Both the position numbers and the translations under genes were made by a program. Of a stretch of 64,000 bases of DNA, positions 18,865 to 27,929 are shown piece after piece. The notes below the pieces were generated by a model that saw only the letters and a program-made list of their open reading frames with translations, made no database searches and was not told the DNA's origin. Location of the stretch: assembly GCA_020697375.1 (NCBI GenBank), contig JAJFBJ010000008.1, positions 1-64,000 of the forward strand, given 5' to 3'. Every line of letters starts with the position of its first letter. The stretch's first letter is position 1. This DNA comes from Nitrospira sp. (GTDB lineage Bacteria; Nitrospirota; Nitrospiria; Nitrospirales; Nitrospiraceae).

Positions 18865-19701
18865 TCAGAAAATCGCCTTCACGACTTCAACGATGCTGCG
18901 GAGCATGTCCGGATCATCGGTCATTGGGCTGGCAAGGGCGACCTCGCAGGCCTGATCGGCTGGAACGCCCTGCTTGATCAATGTTGCCGCATAGATCAAT
19001 AGTCTGGTGCTGACACCTTCTTCCAGCCCGTGATTCTTCAGGTTTCTGACCTTTTGGGCAACCTTGACGAGCCGCTGCGCAATATCGGCGCTCACACCGG
19101 CTTCTTGAGCAACCACCCGTCCTTCGATCTCCGGAAGCGGGTAGTCGAACTCAATCGCCATAAAGCGCTGCTTGGTACTCTGCTTGAGGTCTTTCAGAAT
19201 GCTCTGGTAGCCGGGATTGTAGGAAATGACCAGCATGAATTCTTCGACCGCTTCGATGATTTGTCCTTTTTTTTCGATCGTGAGGAGCCGCCGGTCATCA
19301 CTCAGGGGATGAATGATGACGGTCGTGTCTTTCCGCGCTTCGACAATTTCATCCAGATAGACAATGGCGCCCTGCTTGACGCCGAGAGTGAGCGGACCAT
19401 CCATCCACAGCGTCTCCTGGCCTTTCAACAGATAACGGCCCACGAGATCGGATGCCGTCAGGTCTTCATGGCAAGCTACGGTAATGAGAGGGCGACCCAG
19501 GCGATGGGCCATGTACCGCACGAATCGGGTTTTGCCGCAGCCGGTCGGTCCTTTGAGCATCACCGGCATACGGTTCCGCGCTGCAATTGTAAAAAGCCCG
19601 ACTTCGCCACGAACCTCGGCGTAAAACGGCTCCCGCTCGATCCGATATCGATCTATTTCAAGCTCCTGCCCCTTTGGAGCAGCTGATTGCCCCACGTTCA
19701 T
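18865..19701 (-). CDS. MoxR-type AAA+ ATPase of the CbbQ/NirQ/NorQ family
   Basis: 278 aa. Walker A GPTGCGKT (51-58), Walker B IVYLDEI (114-120) and the C-terminal CbbQ region are present. CbbQ/NorQ ATPases work with a CbbO/NorD VWA protein to activate Rubisco or nitric oxide reductase. Here the VWA partner is 3.2 kb downstream in the same orientation, with other genes between. Neither Rubisco nor a NO reductase is in this window, so the client is unknown. ATG 19701 with GGAGG upstream is chosen. Confidence 0.92.
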   Translation of the reverse strand: MNVGQSAAPKGQELEIDRYRIEREPFYAEVRGEVGLFTIAARNRMPVMLKGPTGCGKTRFVRYMAHRLGRPLITVACHEDLTASDLVGRYLLKGQETLWMDGPLTLGVKQGAIVYLDEIVEARKDTTVIIHPLSDDRRLLTIEKKGQIIEAVEEFMLVISYNPGYQSILKDLKQSTKQRFMAIEFDYPLPEIEGRVVAQEAGVSADIAQRLVKVAQKVRNLKNHGLEEGVSTRLLIYAATLIKQGVPADQACEVALASPMTDDPDMLRSIVEVVKAIF

Positions 19702-19819
19702 TCCGACATCCCTCCGTTGCAACGAATGGTCCGCACGATTCGCCACGATAAACGGAAACCAGCCGGAAGTTCAAGTTGCCTGCGCAATGGAACAAGCACC
19801 CACGCATTCCCGGCGGTCT

Positions 19820-22800
19820 TCAGGCGACCTTCGAACCGTCGAGAACCTCTCGAACCTTTTGAGCCAGCGTGCTGGGTGTGAAAGGCTTCTGGAGGAAGGA
19901 GTGCTCGGTGTCGACACCTCCCTTTGAAAAGGCGGGATGATCCGGGTAACCGGACATATACAGCACTTTGACTTCCGGACGAACCGTCGCCAGTTTTTCG
20001 GCGACCTCCGGACCGCTCATCTGCGGCATGACCACGTCGGTGAGCAGCAAATGGATCGGGCCCAGATGCTTGGCTCCGGTCAGCAGAGCTTCGATTCCAT
20101 GCCTAGCCTCCAATACCGTATAGCCGTGCAACCGCAGCGTTTCATTCACGAGCCGGCGAACACCCGGTTCATCTTCTACCAGCAATACCGTCTCACGCCC
20201 TCTGATCGAGTCGCCGCCGGCCACGAGCGATTCGGTTTCCTGGCTGACACCATCGGCGCGCGGAAAGAAAATAGTGAATGTGGCGCCGCGTCCCGGCTTG
20301 CTTTCCACCTCGATGAAGCCGCCGCTCTGCTTGACGATTCCGTAGACGGTCGAAAGACCGAGTCCCGTCCCCTTGCCTTTTTCCTTCGTGGTGAAGAATG
20401 GTTCGAAAATATGAGACTGCGTGTCCTCGTCCATCCCGTGCCCGGTGTCGCGAACGATCAGGGCCACATAGGAACCGGGATCGGCTCCCATCGGCGGCCG
20501 GTTCCTGAGCTGTCCGAACTGCAGGTTGGTGGTTTCGACCGTCAGACGCCCACCGCTCGGCATGGCATCGCGCGCATTGACCGCAAGATTCATGATCACT
20601 TGCTCGACTTGCCCGGAATCGGCTTTCAGTTGTCCCAGGTCCGGATCCAAAACCGTGCAGAGCTCGACGATGTCTTCGCCCAGCAGCCGCCGCAGCATTC
20701 CTTCCATATTATGGATGACGGCATTCAGATCCAATACTTTGGGCGCAATGAATTGCCGGCGGCTGAACGCGAGCAATTGCCCCGTGAGACCGGATGCGCG
20801 ATCCGCGGCCTTTTTCACTTCTTCCAATTCCTTCCGAAACTGGTCTGTCGGAGCCAATCGACTCAACACCAATTCGCTATAGCCTCGGATGACGGTCAAC
20901 ATGTTGTTGAAATCGTGAGCCACCCCGCCCGCCAGCCGTCCGACCGCCTCCATCTTCTGGGACTGCTGGAGCTGCGCCTCCGTCAGCCGCAGAGCGTCCT
21001 CAGCCCGGGCTCGTTCGCCGAACTGTCCGATTTTCAGTCCCACATCGGCGACCATTTTCAGCAGCTGTTCATCGGGCTCCTTGATCTCGCGCCGGAACAA
21101 TTCAATGACGCCTTCGACTTCCGTGCCCACTCGAACCGGAAACCCGAAAGCGCCGTGCAATCCCTCCTTCAACGCCGCTTCACTCCGAGGGAAATTCGGC
21201 TCCCGGACGACATCCATGACCCAAGTGGGTTGCCCGACCTGCCAGATCCGTCCGGGAAGTCCCATGCCGATTGCAAACGCATGCTGCCACGTGGCCCGGA
21301 CAAATTCCTGGGCGTTCAAATCGGGTGATTCCCAGACTTCGAGGCATCGCAGCACATTGCTTTGGCGATCCAATCGCCAGAACACGCCCAACTCCCACTC
21401 CAGGCTTTCACAGATGGCCTGTAAGATTTTTGGGCCGGCCTCTTCCAAAGTCCGAGACTCCGCCAGTACCCGCGTCACGGCATACTGAGAGGCGAGTTGG
21501 CGCTCCGTCCGCTTCCGGGCGGTGATATCCCGCACGAAGGCGCTGAAGATATAGGCATCCCCGAGCCTGGCTGGGGAAATGGTGATCTCGACGGGAAACT
21601 CATGGCCATCACGATGACAGGCAAGCATCTCAATCCGACGGTTGAGAAGGGCTCCCTCCCCCGTGTCCAAGAAATGACGCAACCCTTGCTCATGTGCTTG
21701 CCGGTCGCGAAGAGGGATCACTGTTTCGGACACACGATGTCCGAGGGCTTCCTCCCGTTGCCAGCCGAAGATGTTCACCGCTTGTGCATTCCAATCCGTA
21801 ATGATGCCGGCCGCATCCATGGAAATGACCGCGTCCAACGCCGTATCGACGATGACCCGGTTTCGTTCCTGGCTTTGCAACAGCGCCGCCTCCGCCGCAC
21901 GAGCCCATTGGCTTTCTTGTTGCGCCTGCCGGTATTCACAGCGCAGCCGCCCGGTGGCCCAAAGCAGCAAGCCCACCATCGGCAACCACACCACCGCGCC
22001 GGCCATTCCAAGTTTCCACATCATGGCTCGGATCGGCCGCAAGATGACGTCGCGATCCATCTGCACGAGAATGGTCCATTGCAGACCCGGATAGTCGCTA
22101 TAGCCTTTTGTTTGCGCATAGCCGGTCACCGCCGAGACGCGCCGCCTCGCATGCTCTTCTTCGACGTACCCCCGCTTTCCGGACTCGCTCAGCGCCACCG
22201 ACGGCACTCCGACCTGTTTCAAATTGACTCGATCGGTCTCAGGGAAGGCTGAATCCACAAATACCACGCCTTCTTTGGTCAAAAACTGATACTCGAAATG
22301 CCCTGTTACCCCCTCGCTGTGCTGGATCCTTCGAATGGTTTCGATGAGGACGTTTTCGAGCATCGGGAGCCCCACGCGGGTCGTCACGGCACCGGTAAAC
22401 TTGCCCTTCGCATCAACGATCGGCGACGTAAACGCGATGGATTCGATCCTGTGATCCGGTTCGAGGGTTTTGACTTCATCGACCCGGACGGCGCCCGTCT
22501 GCCGTACCCCTTCAAACCATCCGCTCCGGCCATAGTCCTGGCCGATAAGAGATGGGTCGGTCGCGGTGACCATACGCCCCTGAGCGTCCGCGATCCCCAT
22601 CCACAAATAGACGGAACCATGGGTTTCTTCCATCCATTGCAGGTATTCGTCGAGGTACTTCTTGTCGGACAATCGAGCAGAGAACGCACGCGCCATCATA
22701 CGGATGTCACCGTGGCGTTCGAAGAGCAGCCGGTCAACCTTGTCTGCGATCTCAGATGCCGCGAGGGTTAAATTTTCTCCGGTCGATTCAACCAGTCGCA

Positions 22801-22921
22801 CTTCGATCGATCGCAGCATGACGACACCGATGATGAAGGCCACAATGGTCATGCCCACGATCAACAAGGGCAACCAGGGATAAGAACGCCGCGCTGAACC
22901 TGCAGGAAAAGAGGCAGCCAT
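19820..22921 (-). CDS. Membrane hybrid histidine kinase (Cache-PAS-GAF-HisKA-HATPase-REC)
   Basis: 1033 aa. TM1 (15-36) and TM2 (about 300-326) flank a periplasmic Cache-type sensor domain. Then come a PAS domain (about 360-480), a GAF domain (about 490-640), a HisKA with phospho-accepting H669 (GVAHDFNN), an HATPase with DTGHGM and GKGTGLGLS, and a C-terminal receiver whose phospho-Asp is D962 (LLTDVVMP). It autophosphorylates on an external signal and passes phosphate to its own receiver; no output gene is adjacent. ATG 22921 starts 2 bp after the stop of the YkgJ-DUF2156 gene, so it is translationally linked to it. Confidence 0.93.
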   Translation of the reverse strand: MAASFPAGSARRSYPWLPLLIVGMTIVAFIIGVVMLRSIEVRLVESTGENLTLAASEIADKVDRLLFERHGDIRMMARAFSARLSDKKYLDEYLQWMEETHGSVYLWMGIADAQGRMVTATDPSLIGQDYGRSGWFEGVRQTGAVRVDEVKTLEPDHRIESIAFTSPIVDAKGKFTGAVTTRVGLPMLENVLIETIRRIQHSEGVTGHFEYQFLTKEGVVFVDSAFPETDRVNLKQVGVPSVALSESGKRGYVEEEHARRRVSAVTGYAQTKGYSDYPGLQWTILVQMDRDVILRPIRAMMWKLGMAGAVVWLPMVGLLLWATGRLRCEYRQAQQESQWARAAEAALLQSQERNRVIVDTALDAVISMDAAGIITDWNAQAVNIFGWQREEALGHRVSETVIPLRDRQAHEQGLRHFLDTGEGALLNRRIEMLACHRDGHEFPVEITISPARLGDAYIFSAFVRDITARKRTERQLASQYAVTRVLAESRTLEEAGPKILQAICESLEWELGVFWRLDRQSNVLRCLEVWESPDLNAQEFVRATWQHAFAIGMGLPGRIWQVGQPTWVMDVVREPNFPRSEAALKEGLHGAFGFPVRVGTEVEGVIELFRREIKEPDEQLLKMVADVGLKIGQFGERARAEDALRLTEAQLQQSQKMEAVGRLAGGVAHDFNNMLTVIRGYSELVLSRLAPTDQFRKELEEVKKAADRASGLTGQLLAFSRRQFIAPKVLDLNAVIHNMEGMLRRLLGEDIVELCTVLDPDLGQLKADSGQVEQVIMNLAVNARDAMPSGGRLTVETTNLQFGQLRNRPPMGADPGSYVALIVRDTGHGMDEDTQSHIFEPFFTTKEKGKGTGLGLSTVYGIVKQSGGFIEVESKPGRGATFTIFFPRADGVSQETESLVAGGDSIRGRETVLLVEDEPGVRRLVNETLRLHGYTVLEARHGIEALLTGAKHLGPIHLLLTDVVMPQMSGPEVAEKLATVRPEVKVLYMSGYPDHPAFSKGGVDTEHSFLQKPFTPSTLAQKVREVLDGSKVA

Positions 22922-22923
22922 GA

Positions 22924-24450
22924 TCAGGACTCCGTCACTATATAATTGGGCAACAAGTGCGCAGGACGATACCACCGCTTCGACCGAGCCAGACTCGGTA
23001 GGCCGGAATCGTCCATCGTGTTGATCCAACATGCCCCTTTGGCGCGAGCTTGGCGACAGAATTCACGAAAGATAAACGAAGCCAGTCCCGGCATATCACG
23101 ATCAGCCACTTCCAATAACACGCAGAACACCGACGGGTTTAACCACAGCCCCAGCGTATACGCGCGGATGCGGCCGGCCACCCGAACGACGGCTCCGGTC
23201 AGTCCAAGCTCATCGGGATAGGCCAATGCCGTCTCATGGGCTCCGATGGCATCCAGTAACAACGCCTGCCCCCAGTCACTCTCTCCTGTCCGCCGCTTCT
23301 GTTCGCTCCATTCGTGCAAGAGACTGAGGCAGGCCTCGCGATCACCCGGATCGTAGGAGGAGAGCACTCCACCATGTTCACGGGTGAATCGGTTGCAAGC
23401 CGCGCGCTGAGATTTATAGCATTCGCCCGTTAAGTCGGCCATGTCAGCCGCAGGGTAGAGGTAGTCGGCATCTCTGGTCGTCACGCGGTAACCCAGCGCA
23501 CGGACTTCATCCACACAAGCCTCCGGAACATTCTCTACCCTCGTCACCCTGGACATGCCGTTTCGCTCCCGCATGAAACGAAAGGCGGCAGCCAGCGGCT
23601 CCTTGAGCAAGCCGCGGCCCAGCGGAGGCATGGCCATAAACAAGCCGTCCGATGATTCGGCGAATAGACAGAGGTGACGCTCAATTTCGATCCATGAGTA
23701 GTTCAACAGATGCCGCCAGATATAGTGGTAGGCGAAGGAAGCCGCGGCGAGAGGGATGACATGACGGCTCGCGCCGACGGCAAGCGCGGCTTCCAGGCGC
23801 GAGCGGTCCTGAAGCGCAAGGGGCTGGGGGATTAATGGAACCTCGCCCTGCTGCACCTGTCCGGTCAGCCGGTCGAGAGACCGCAACAGGATCACATCAT
23901 CTTGGTAGCGTCCGATGAAACTGGGATTGCGTGCGATTGTGGCCATCGCGGCATCCTGTTCGAGCCATCGTGCGATGTCGTCCGCCGCCCTGTCGATCGC
24001 AGCCGGTACGGTTTCACGCATGTATGGACATTTGGTATCCCACCCGAGCACCACATGAGCATGTGCGGCATCCCACATCAGTGCAAACGGATATAAACGG
24101 CAGTCCAAGGGACGGGTATCATAGATACGACAATGCGAGGTCGTGCTGTCGAACGCCGGACAGATATACCCTTCACCGGCCGGATTCGGCACCAGATCGA
24201 TGTGGGCTCCCTCCATATTCGAGAAGTGTTCCCGGGCAACACCTGCCGCGATCGCCTGTTGAATTTCCTCTGCCGTGAAAAACGGCCGCAAGAAACTGTC
24301 GCGCTCGGGAAACCGGCAACAGACATCGCACTGTAGACAGGTCGCACTCGGAACGATTTGTAGCGGAGAGCCTGCCATGGACCGCGAAGGAATGGTGAGC
24401 GAAACTGAAACGATTGGCCTCGCCATGAGATGTGCCGCGCATTGTAACAT
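22924..24450 (-). CDS. Fusion: YkgJ-type CxxCxxCC domain plus DUF2156 (lysyl-phosphatidylglycerol synthase C-terminal-like)
   Basis: About 508 aa. The N-terminal 150 residues have CLQCDVCC, then C...C in CPAFDSTTSHC and DCRLYPF, the YkgJ/Fli cysteine pattern thought to bind Zn or Fe-S. The C-terminal half ends INTMDDSGLPSLARSK, the DUF2156 signature found in aminoacyl-lipid synthases and GNAT-like relatives. No membrane segments, so it is not a normal MprF. The start is uncertain: ATG 24450 has GAGG upstream, and ATG 24426 or 24378 are also possible. It is divergent from the ATP-grasp-like gene and precedes the hybrid kinase. Confidence 0.75.
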   Translation of the reverse strand: MLQCAAHLMARPIVSVSLTIPSRSMAGSPLQIVPSATCLQCDVCCRFPERDSFLRPFFTAEEIQQAIAAGVAREHFSNMEGAHIDLVPNPAGEGYICPAFDSTTSHCRIYDTRPLDCRLYPFALMWDAAHAHVVLGWDTKCPYMRETVPAAIDRAADDIARWLEQDAAMATIARNPSFIGRYQDDVILLRSLDRLTGQVQQGEVPLIPQPLALQDRSRLEAALAVGASRHVIPLAAASFAYHYIWRHLLNYSWIEIERHLCLFAESSDGLFMAMPPLGRGLLKEPLAAAFRFMRERNGMSRVTRVENVPEACVDEVRALGYRVTTRDADYLYPAADMADLTGECYKSQRAACNRFTREHGGVLSSYDPGDREACLSLLHEWSEQKRRTGESDWGQALLLDAIGAHETALAYPDELGLTGAVVRVAGRIRAYTLGLWLNPSVFCVLLEVADRDMPGLASFIFREFCRQARAKGACWINTMDDSGLPSLARSKRWYRPAHLLPNYIVTES

Positions 24451-24639
24451 TAACCGGCAACCTCGTCCTACTGCCCGAATATGTGAACCGGTTGTCCACT
24501 CGCTGACATCTTCCGAGAAGCCGCCGGAAGAGCCGCGTGCTCCGACTTGTACGGATGCAAGAGCCCATGGTACGATTTGCTCCACCTCGAATCCAACCGC
24601 GCGTGCGCGGCATGTGATCGCGCTACAAGCCTCGAGGAT

Positions 24640-26160
24640 ATGGCATTGACACTTCCACAATATTCACGTGAACCGTTGAGCTCCGACGAAGCCCGCCGAC
24701 GCTGTCTCGCAATCCGTGATGCCCTCGTTCGAGCCGGAGTCTTCGGCCTTGCCGGGACAGAAGACGGAACGGCCTCATCCGGGTCGGCGATGTTATCGCC
24801 ACGGTTCCGCCTGGCCCCGACAGCTTTTTCCCTCTCACCTTCCGACGTGGCCTTCTTTCATCATTTAGGACAGGACCTTCTGGCCTTCTACCGGGCCCTG
24901 AACCGCCTCTATCAAGACAGTACACGCGGAATCCAGCCGCCGTGGGTCGCCGCCTATCTCGACCAAGGCAAGCCTGAGTCCCTGGTCGCCTACGGCCGGA
25001 TGAACCGCTTTCGGAACGTTCTTCCCGGCATCATCCGACCGGACGTCATTCCAACCAGCGACGGCATGGTCATTACGGAGCTCGATTCCGTTCCCGGGGG
25101 AATCGGGTTGACCGGCTGTTTGACCCGCGCCTATGACGACCAGAGCGAATTCGACCATCCCCCCTCGGACGCACCGGCCGAGCGTTCTCCTTTGATAGCC
25201 GGTCGCGACGGCATGCTGCAGGGATTCGCTGCCATGGTGCGCGCCCAACAGGGCGACCTGGAAGGTTGCCTCGCGATCGTCGTTTCCGAAGAGGCCAAAG
25301 ACTACCGCTCGGAAATGGAATGGATGGCGCGGCGCCTGCGCGAAATCGGTTGTCAGGCTTTCTGCGTCGAGCCGAGGGAGATTCATTTTTCAGAAGAAGG
25401 ACTGTTCCTGCAGGAACCGGCGGGACCGCGGGCGATCGGGCTGATTTATCGTTTCTTCGAACTCTTCGATCTGAAGAATATCCCCAAATCTGAACTCGTC
25501 ATGTACGCCGCCAAAAAAGGCCGGGTCGCCGTCACGCCGCCTTACAAGCCCGCGCTCGAAGAAAAACTGGCGTTCGCCCTGTTCCACCATCCGGAGCTTG
25601 CTCCCTTCTGGGAACAGACATTGGGTGCTGAGACGAATCTAAGCCTGCGGCGATTGCTGCCACGAACCTGGATCCTCGATCCCAGTCCGGTGCCCCCCAC
25701 GGCGGTCATCCCGAACCTCGCGATAGGTAGCCGGGCATTGTCGGACTTTCGCCGCCTGGCCCAGACCACACAGAAGGAACGGCAACTGGTGGTCAAACCG
25801 TCCGGGTTTTCGGAGCTGGCCTGGGGTAGCCGCGGCGTGTCCATCGGGCATGATCTGCCGCAAATCGAGTGGGCCGCTACCTTGGAACAGGCGCTTCAAG
25901 CCTTTCCGGCAAGTCCCTATGTGCTGCAGGAGTTTCACAAGGGCCGCCTGTTCGAGTCCGCTTATCTCGACGAGAACAGTGATACGCTGTTGCAGATGTC
26001 CGGCCGCGCCCGCTTGTCGCCCTACTATTTTGTCGTCGGCGACAAGGCAGAACTCGGCGGAATCCTCGCCACCATCTGTCCGGCGAACAAGAAAATCATC
26101 CACGGCATGGTCGATGCCATAATGGCACCCTGTGCGGTCGCGCCGGACATCCGCCCATGA
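24640..26160 (+). CDS. Uncharacterised protein, possibly circularly permuted ATP-grasp
   Basis: 506 aa, soluble, not a family I can name with certainty. ELDSVPGGIGLTG in the first half and LVVKPSGFSELAWGSRGVSIG followed by YVLQEFHKGRLFES in the second resemble ATP-grasp elements (Lys on a nucleotide strand, Gly-rich loop, acidic metal ligands). Their order suggests the circularly permuted ATP-grasp type that makes peptide or amide bonds. ATG 24640 follows GAGGAT closely. Divergent from the YkgJ-DUF2156 gene and followed by a glutaredoxin gene 75 bp on. Confidence 0.6.
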   Translation: MALTLPQYSREPLSSDEARRRCLAIRDALVRAGVFGLAGTEDGTASSGSAMLSPRFRLAPTAFSLSPSDVAFFHHLGQDLLAFYRALNRLYQDSTRGIQPPWVAAYLDQGKPESLVAYGRMNRFRNVLPGIIRPDVIPTSDGMVITELDSVPGGIGLTGCLTRAYDDQSEFDHPPSDAPAERSPLIAGRDGMLQGFAAMVRAQQGDLEGCLAIVVSEEAKDYRSEMEWMARRLREIGCQAFCVEPREIHFSEEGLFLQEPAGPRAIGLIYRFFELFDLKNIPKSELVMYAAKKGRVAVTPPYKPALEEKLAFALFHHPELAPFWEQTLGAETNLSLRRLLPRTWILDPSPVPPTAVIPNLAIGSRALSDFRRLAQTTQKERQLVVKPSGFSELAWGSRGVSIGHDLPQIEWAATLEQALQAFPASPYVLQEFHKGRLFESAYLDENSDTLLQMSGRARLSPYYFVVGDKAELGGILATICPANKKIIHGMVDAIMAPCAVAPDIRP

Positions 26161-26235
26161 GGAAATGTTGATGACTGTCGCAGTACAAGCACCGCCCATC
26201 ATCGCAATCTCCCGGCAATTTCATCGTAGGTGCTC

Positions 26236-26481
26236 ATGGCACTGACGCTGTATCATGTCCAATGGTGTCCGGACTGTGCCCTTGTCCGCGATCGGCTGAG
26301 TGAATTGAACGTTTCTTATGATGCCGTCGTCGTTCCTGATTTTCGCCCCATGCGCAAGCAAGTCTATGAGGTGTCCGGCCAATATTATGTCCCGGTGTTG
26401 AAAGATGGGGACACCGTCCTGACGGAAACTCACGACATTCTCGCCCACCTCCAGGCTCATTACGACAAGGCTCAACCGTGA
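26236..26481 (+). CDS. Small glutaredoxin-like protein
   Basis: 81 aa, one thioredoxin fold. Active site CPDC (11-14) gives a dithiol form, YYVPVL supplies the cis-Pro loop, and the C-terminal helix matches glutaredoxins/NrdH-like proteins. ATG 26236 with AGGTG upstream is preferred to a GTG two codons earlier. It probably shares a transcript with the ATP-grasp-like gene. Confidence 0.85.
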   Translation: MALTLYHVQWCPDCALVRDRLSELNVSYDAVVVPDFRPMRKQVYEVSGQYYVPVLKDGDTVLTETHDILAHLQAHYDKAQP

Positions 26482-26795
26482 GGGCTGGCCCGGGACCGTC
26501 CGCCCAGCGCTCTGGATGGCGGACCGATCCCCCAGCCTCACAGGCGTCGGTCTGCAGGGCTCGACATGCCAATGGTCGGTTGAACGACCATTTCGACATT
26601 TACACAAGCAGAACCATGTATCAATGAGAGACAACAGGCAGAGCGCCCGAAGATTGATCGCAGAAGTCGTCGTCGAGGCCTAGGCATGTGAGGAGATGGC
26701 GGCTACGTCATCTGTACGTTTGAGTCTGAGCACCTTGAGAACAATCCGGCTGGTTTTTTAGCCTGCCGGACCAGCATAAGCGAAAGGATAGAGAC
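26482..26795. other. 314-bp intergenic region with two hairpins
   Basis: No coding potential seen. A perfect 7-bp stem ATGGTCG/CGACCAT (26572-26591) may end the glutaredoxin transcript, though it lacks a T tract. A second hairpin, TCCGGC/GCCGGA around a T-rich loop (26745-26770), lies 25 bp before the KamA start and would be in its leader. It does not match the lysine riboswitch layout. Confidence 0.4.
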
Positions 26796-27929
26796 GTGGA
26801 GGATTGGAGACGCATTCTGGCTCAGAGCGTGGTGAAGCCGAAGGACCTGGCTGACCGACTCGGTGTCGATCAAAAAGAAATCGAAGACATCGTGGGGGAG
26901 TACCCCATGCGGATCACTCCGACCGTGTTGGCCACGATCAAGGAGAAGGGTGATGCCATTTGGAAACAAGTCGTCCCGGATCGCGAGGAAATGGCGGATG
27001 TCGACGCCGAGCATGATCCACTCGAAGAGGATTTAATGAGCCCTGTGCCCCATCTGGTCCATCGCTATCCCGACCGTGTCCTCTTGATGGTCACCAACCA
27101 GTGCCCCATCTATTGCCGTTTCTGCACCCGCAAGCGGTTGGTCGGGAAACCAGGTTTCCTCAAAAAAGGCGAACTGGACCGGGCGATCGCGTATCTGCGC
27201 GAACATCAGGAAGTACGCGATGTGATCCTGTCGGGGGGAGACCCGTTGTTGCTGCCGGACCACCTGCTGGAACGGATACTCAAGTCACTCCGGACCATTC
27301 CGCACTTAGAACTGATTCGAATCGGCACGAGAGTGCCGGGCAGCCTGCCCGAGCGCATCACGCCCAAACTGTGCGAACTCGTCAAAAAATACCATCCGCT
27401 CTACATGAATCTGCATTTCAATCACCCGGACGAGCTCACACCAGAAGTGAAGCGGGCCTGCGGAATGTTGGCGGACGCCGGGATTCCACTCGGCGCCCAG
27501 ACTGTATTGCTGAAGGGAGTCAATGACGATCCTGAAATCATGAAGCGGCTGGTGCATCAGTTATTGCTGGCACGTGTCAAGCCATACTATCTGTATCAGG
27601 CAGACTTGACCAAGGGAACGAATCATTTCCGGACTTCGGTGGAAACAGGGTTACGGATCATCAAGGCACTGCAAGGCCATACCAGCGGCATGGCGGTCCC
27701 TCATTTTGTGATCGATGCACCGGGAGGTGGAGGCAAGATTCCGCTGCTCCCGTCGGACTATCTGGTCGACCTTGATGAAGATGGAGCCGTGCTGAGAAAC
27801 TACGAAAACAAAACGTACCACTATCCCCAGCCGGGACCAAGCCAGGGACGCGAGTTGCCGATGGTCGGCGCCCATCCGTCCTGGGCCTCGGCGGGAAACG
27901 GTTGCGACGGAGGGATGGATAACCTGTGA
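26796..27929 (+). CDS. KamA-family radical SAM aminomutase (lysine 2,3-aminomutase-like)
   Basis: 377 aa. Radical SAM cluster motif CPIYCRFC (C103, C107, C110), SGGDPLLL for SAM binding, and PGGGGK with the PLP lysine K314. The Asp residues that hold the lysine side chain in lysine 2,3-aminomutase appear kept (in YQADLTKG and IDAPGGGG). It should convert L-lysine to beta-lysine, or act on a related amino acid. EpmB (EF-P modification) is the close alternative, but this protein is longer and has a KamA-like tail. GTG start with AAGGA upstream. It overlaps the dCTP deaminase gene by 4 bp. Confidence 0.88.
   Translation: MEDWRRILAQSVVKPKDLADRLGVDQKEIEDIVGEYPMRITPTVLATIKEKGDAIWKQVVPDREEMADVDAEHDPLEEDLMSPVPHLVHRYPDRVLLMVTNQCPIYCRFCTRKRLVGKPGFLKKGELDRAIAYLREHQEVRDVILSGGDPLLLPDHLLERILKSLRTIPHLELIRIGTRVPGSLPERITPKLCELVKKYHPLYMNLHFNHPDELTPEVKRACGMLADAGIPLGAQTVLLKGVNDDPEIMKRLVHQLLLARVKPYYLYQADLTKGTNHFRTSVETGLRIIKALQGHTSGMAVPHFVIDAPGGGGKIPLLPSDYLVDLDEDGAVLRNYENKTYHYPQPGPSQGRELPMVGAHPSWASAGNGCDGGMDNL

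Noticed and set aside
19937..21328. A 463-codon frame opposite the hybrid kinase
   Set aside because: Composition (His/Gln/Arg-rich) and lack of motifs mark it as an antisense shadow.
24547..24640. Longer N-terminus for the ATP-grasp-like protein
   Set aside because: The extra 31 codons are Cys/Arg-rich and lie in the divergent promoter region; the ATG at 24640 is more likely.
26745..26830. Lysine riboswitch before the KamA gene
   Set aside because: One hairpin and a GATAGAG string are present, but the five-helix layout and length of the L-box are not.
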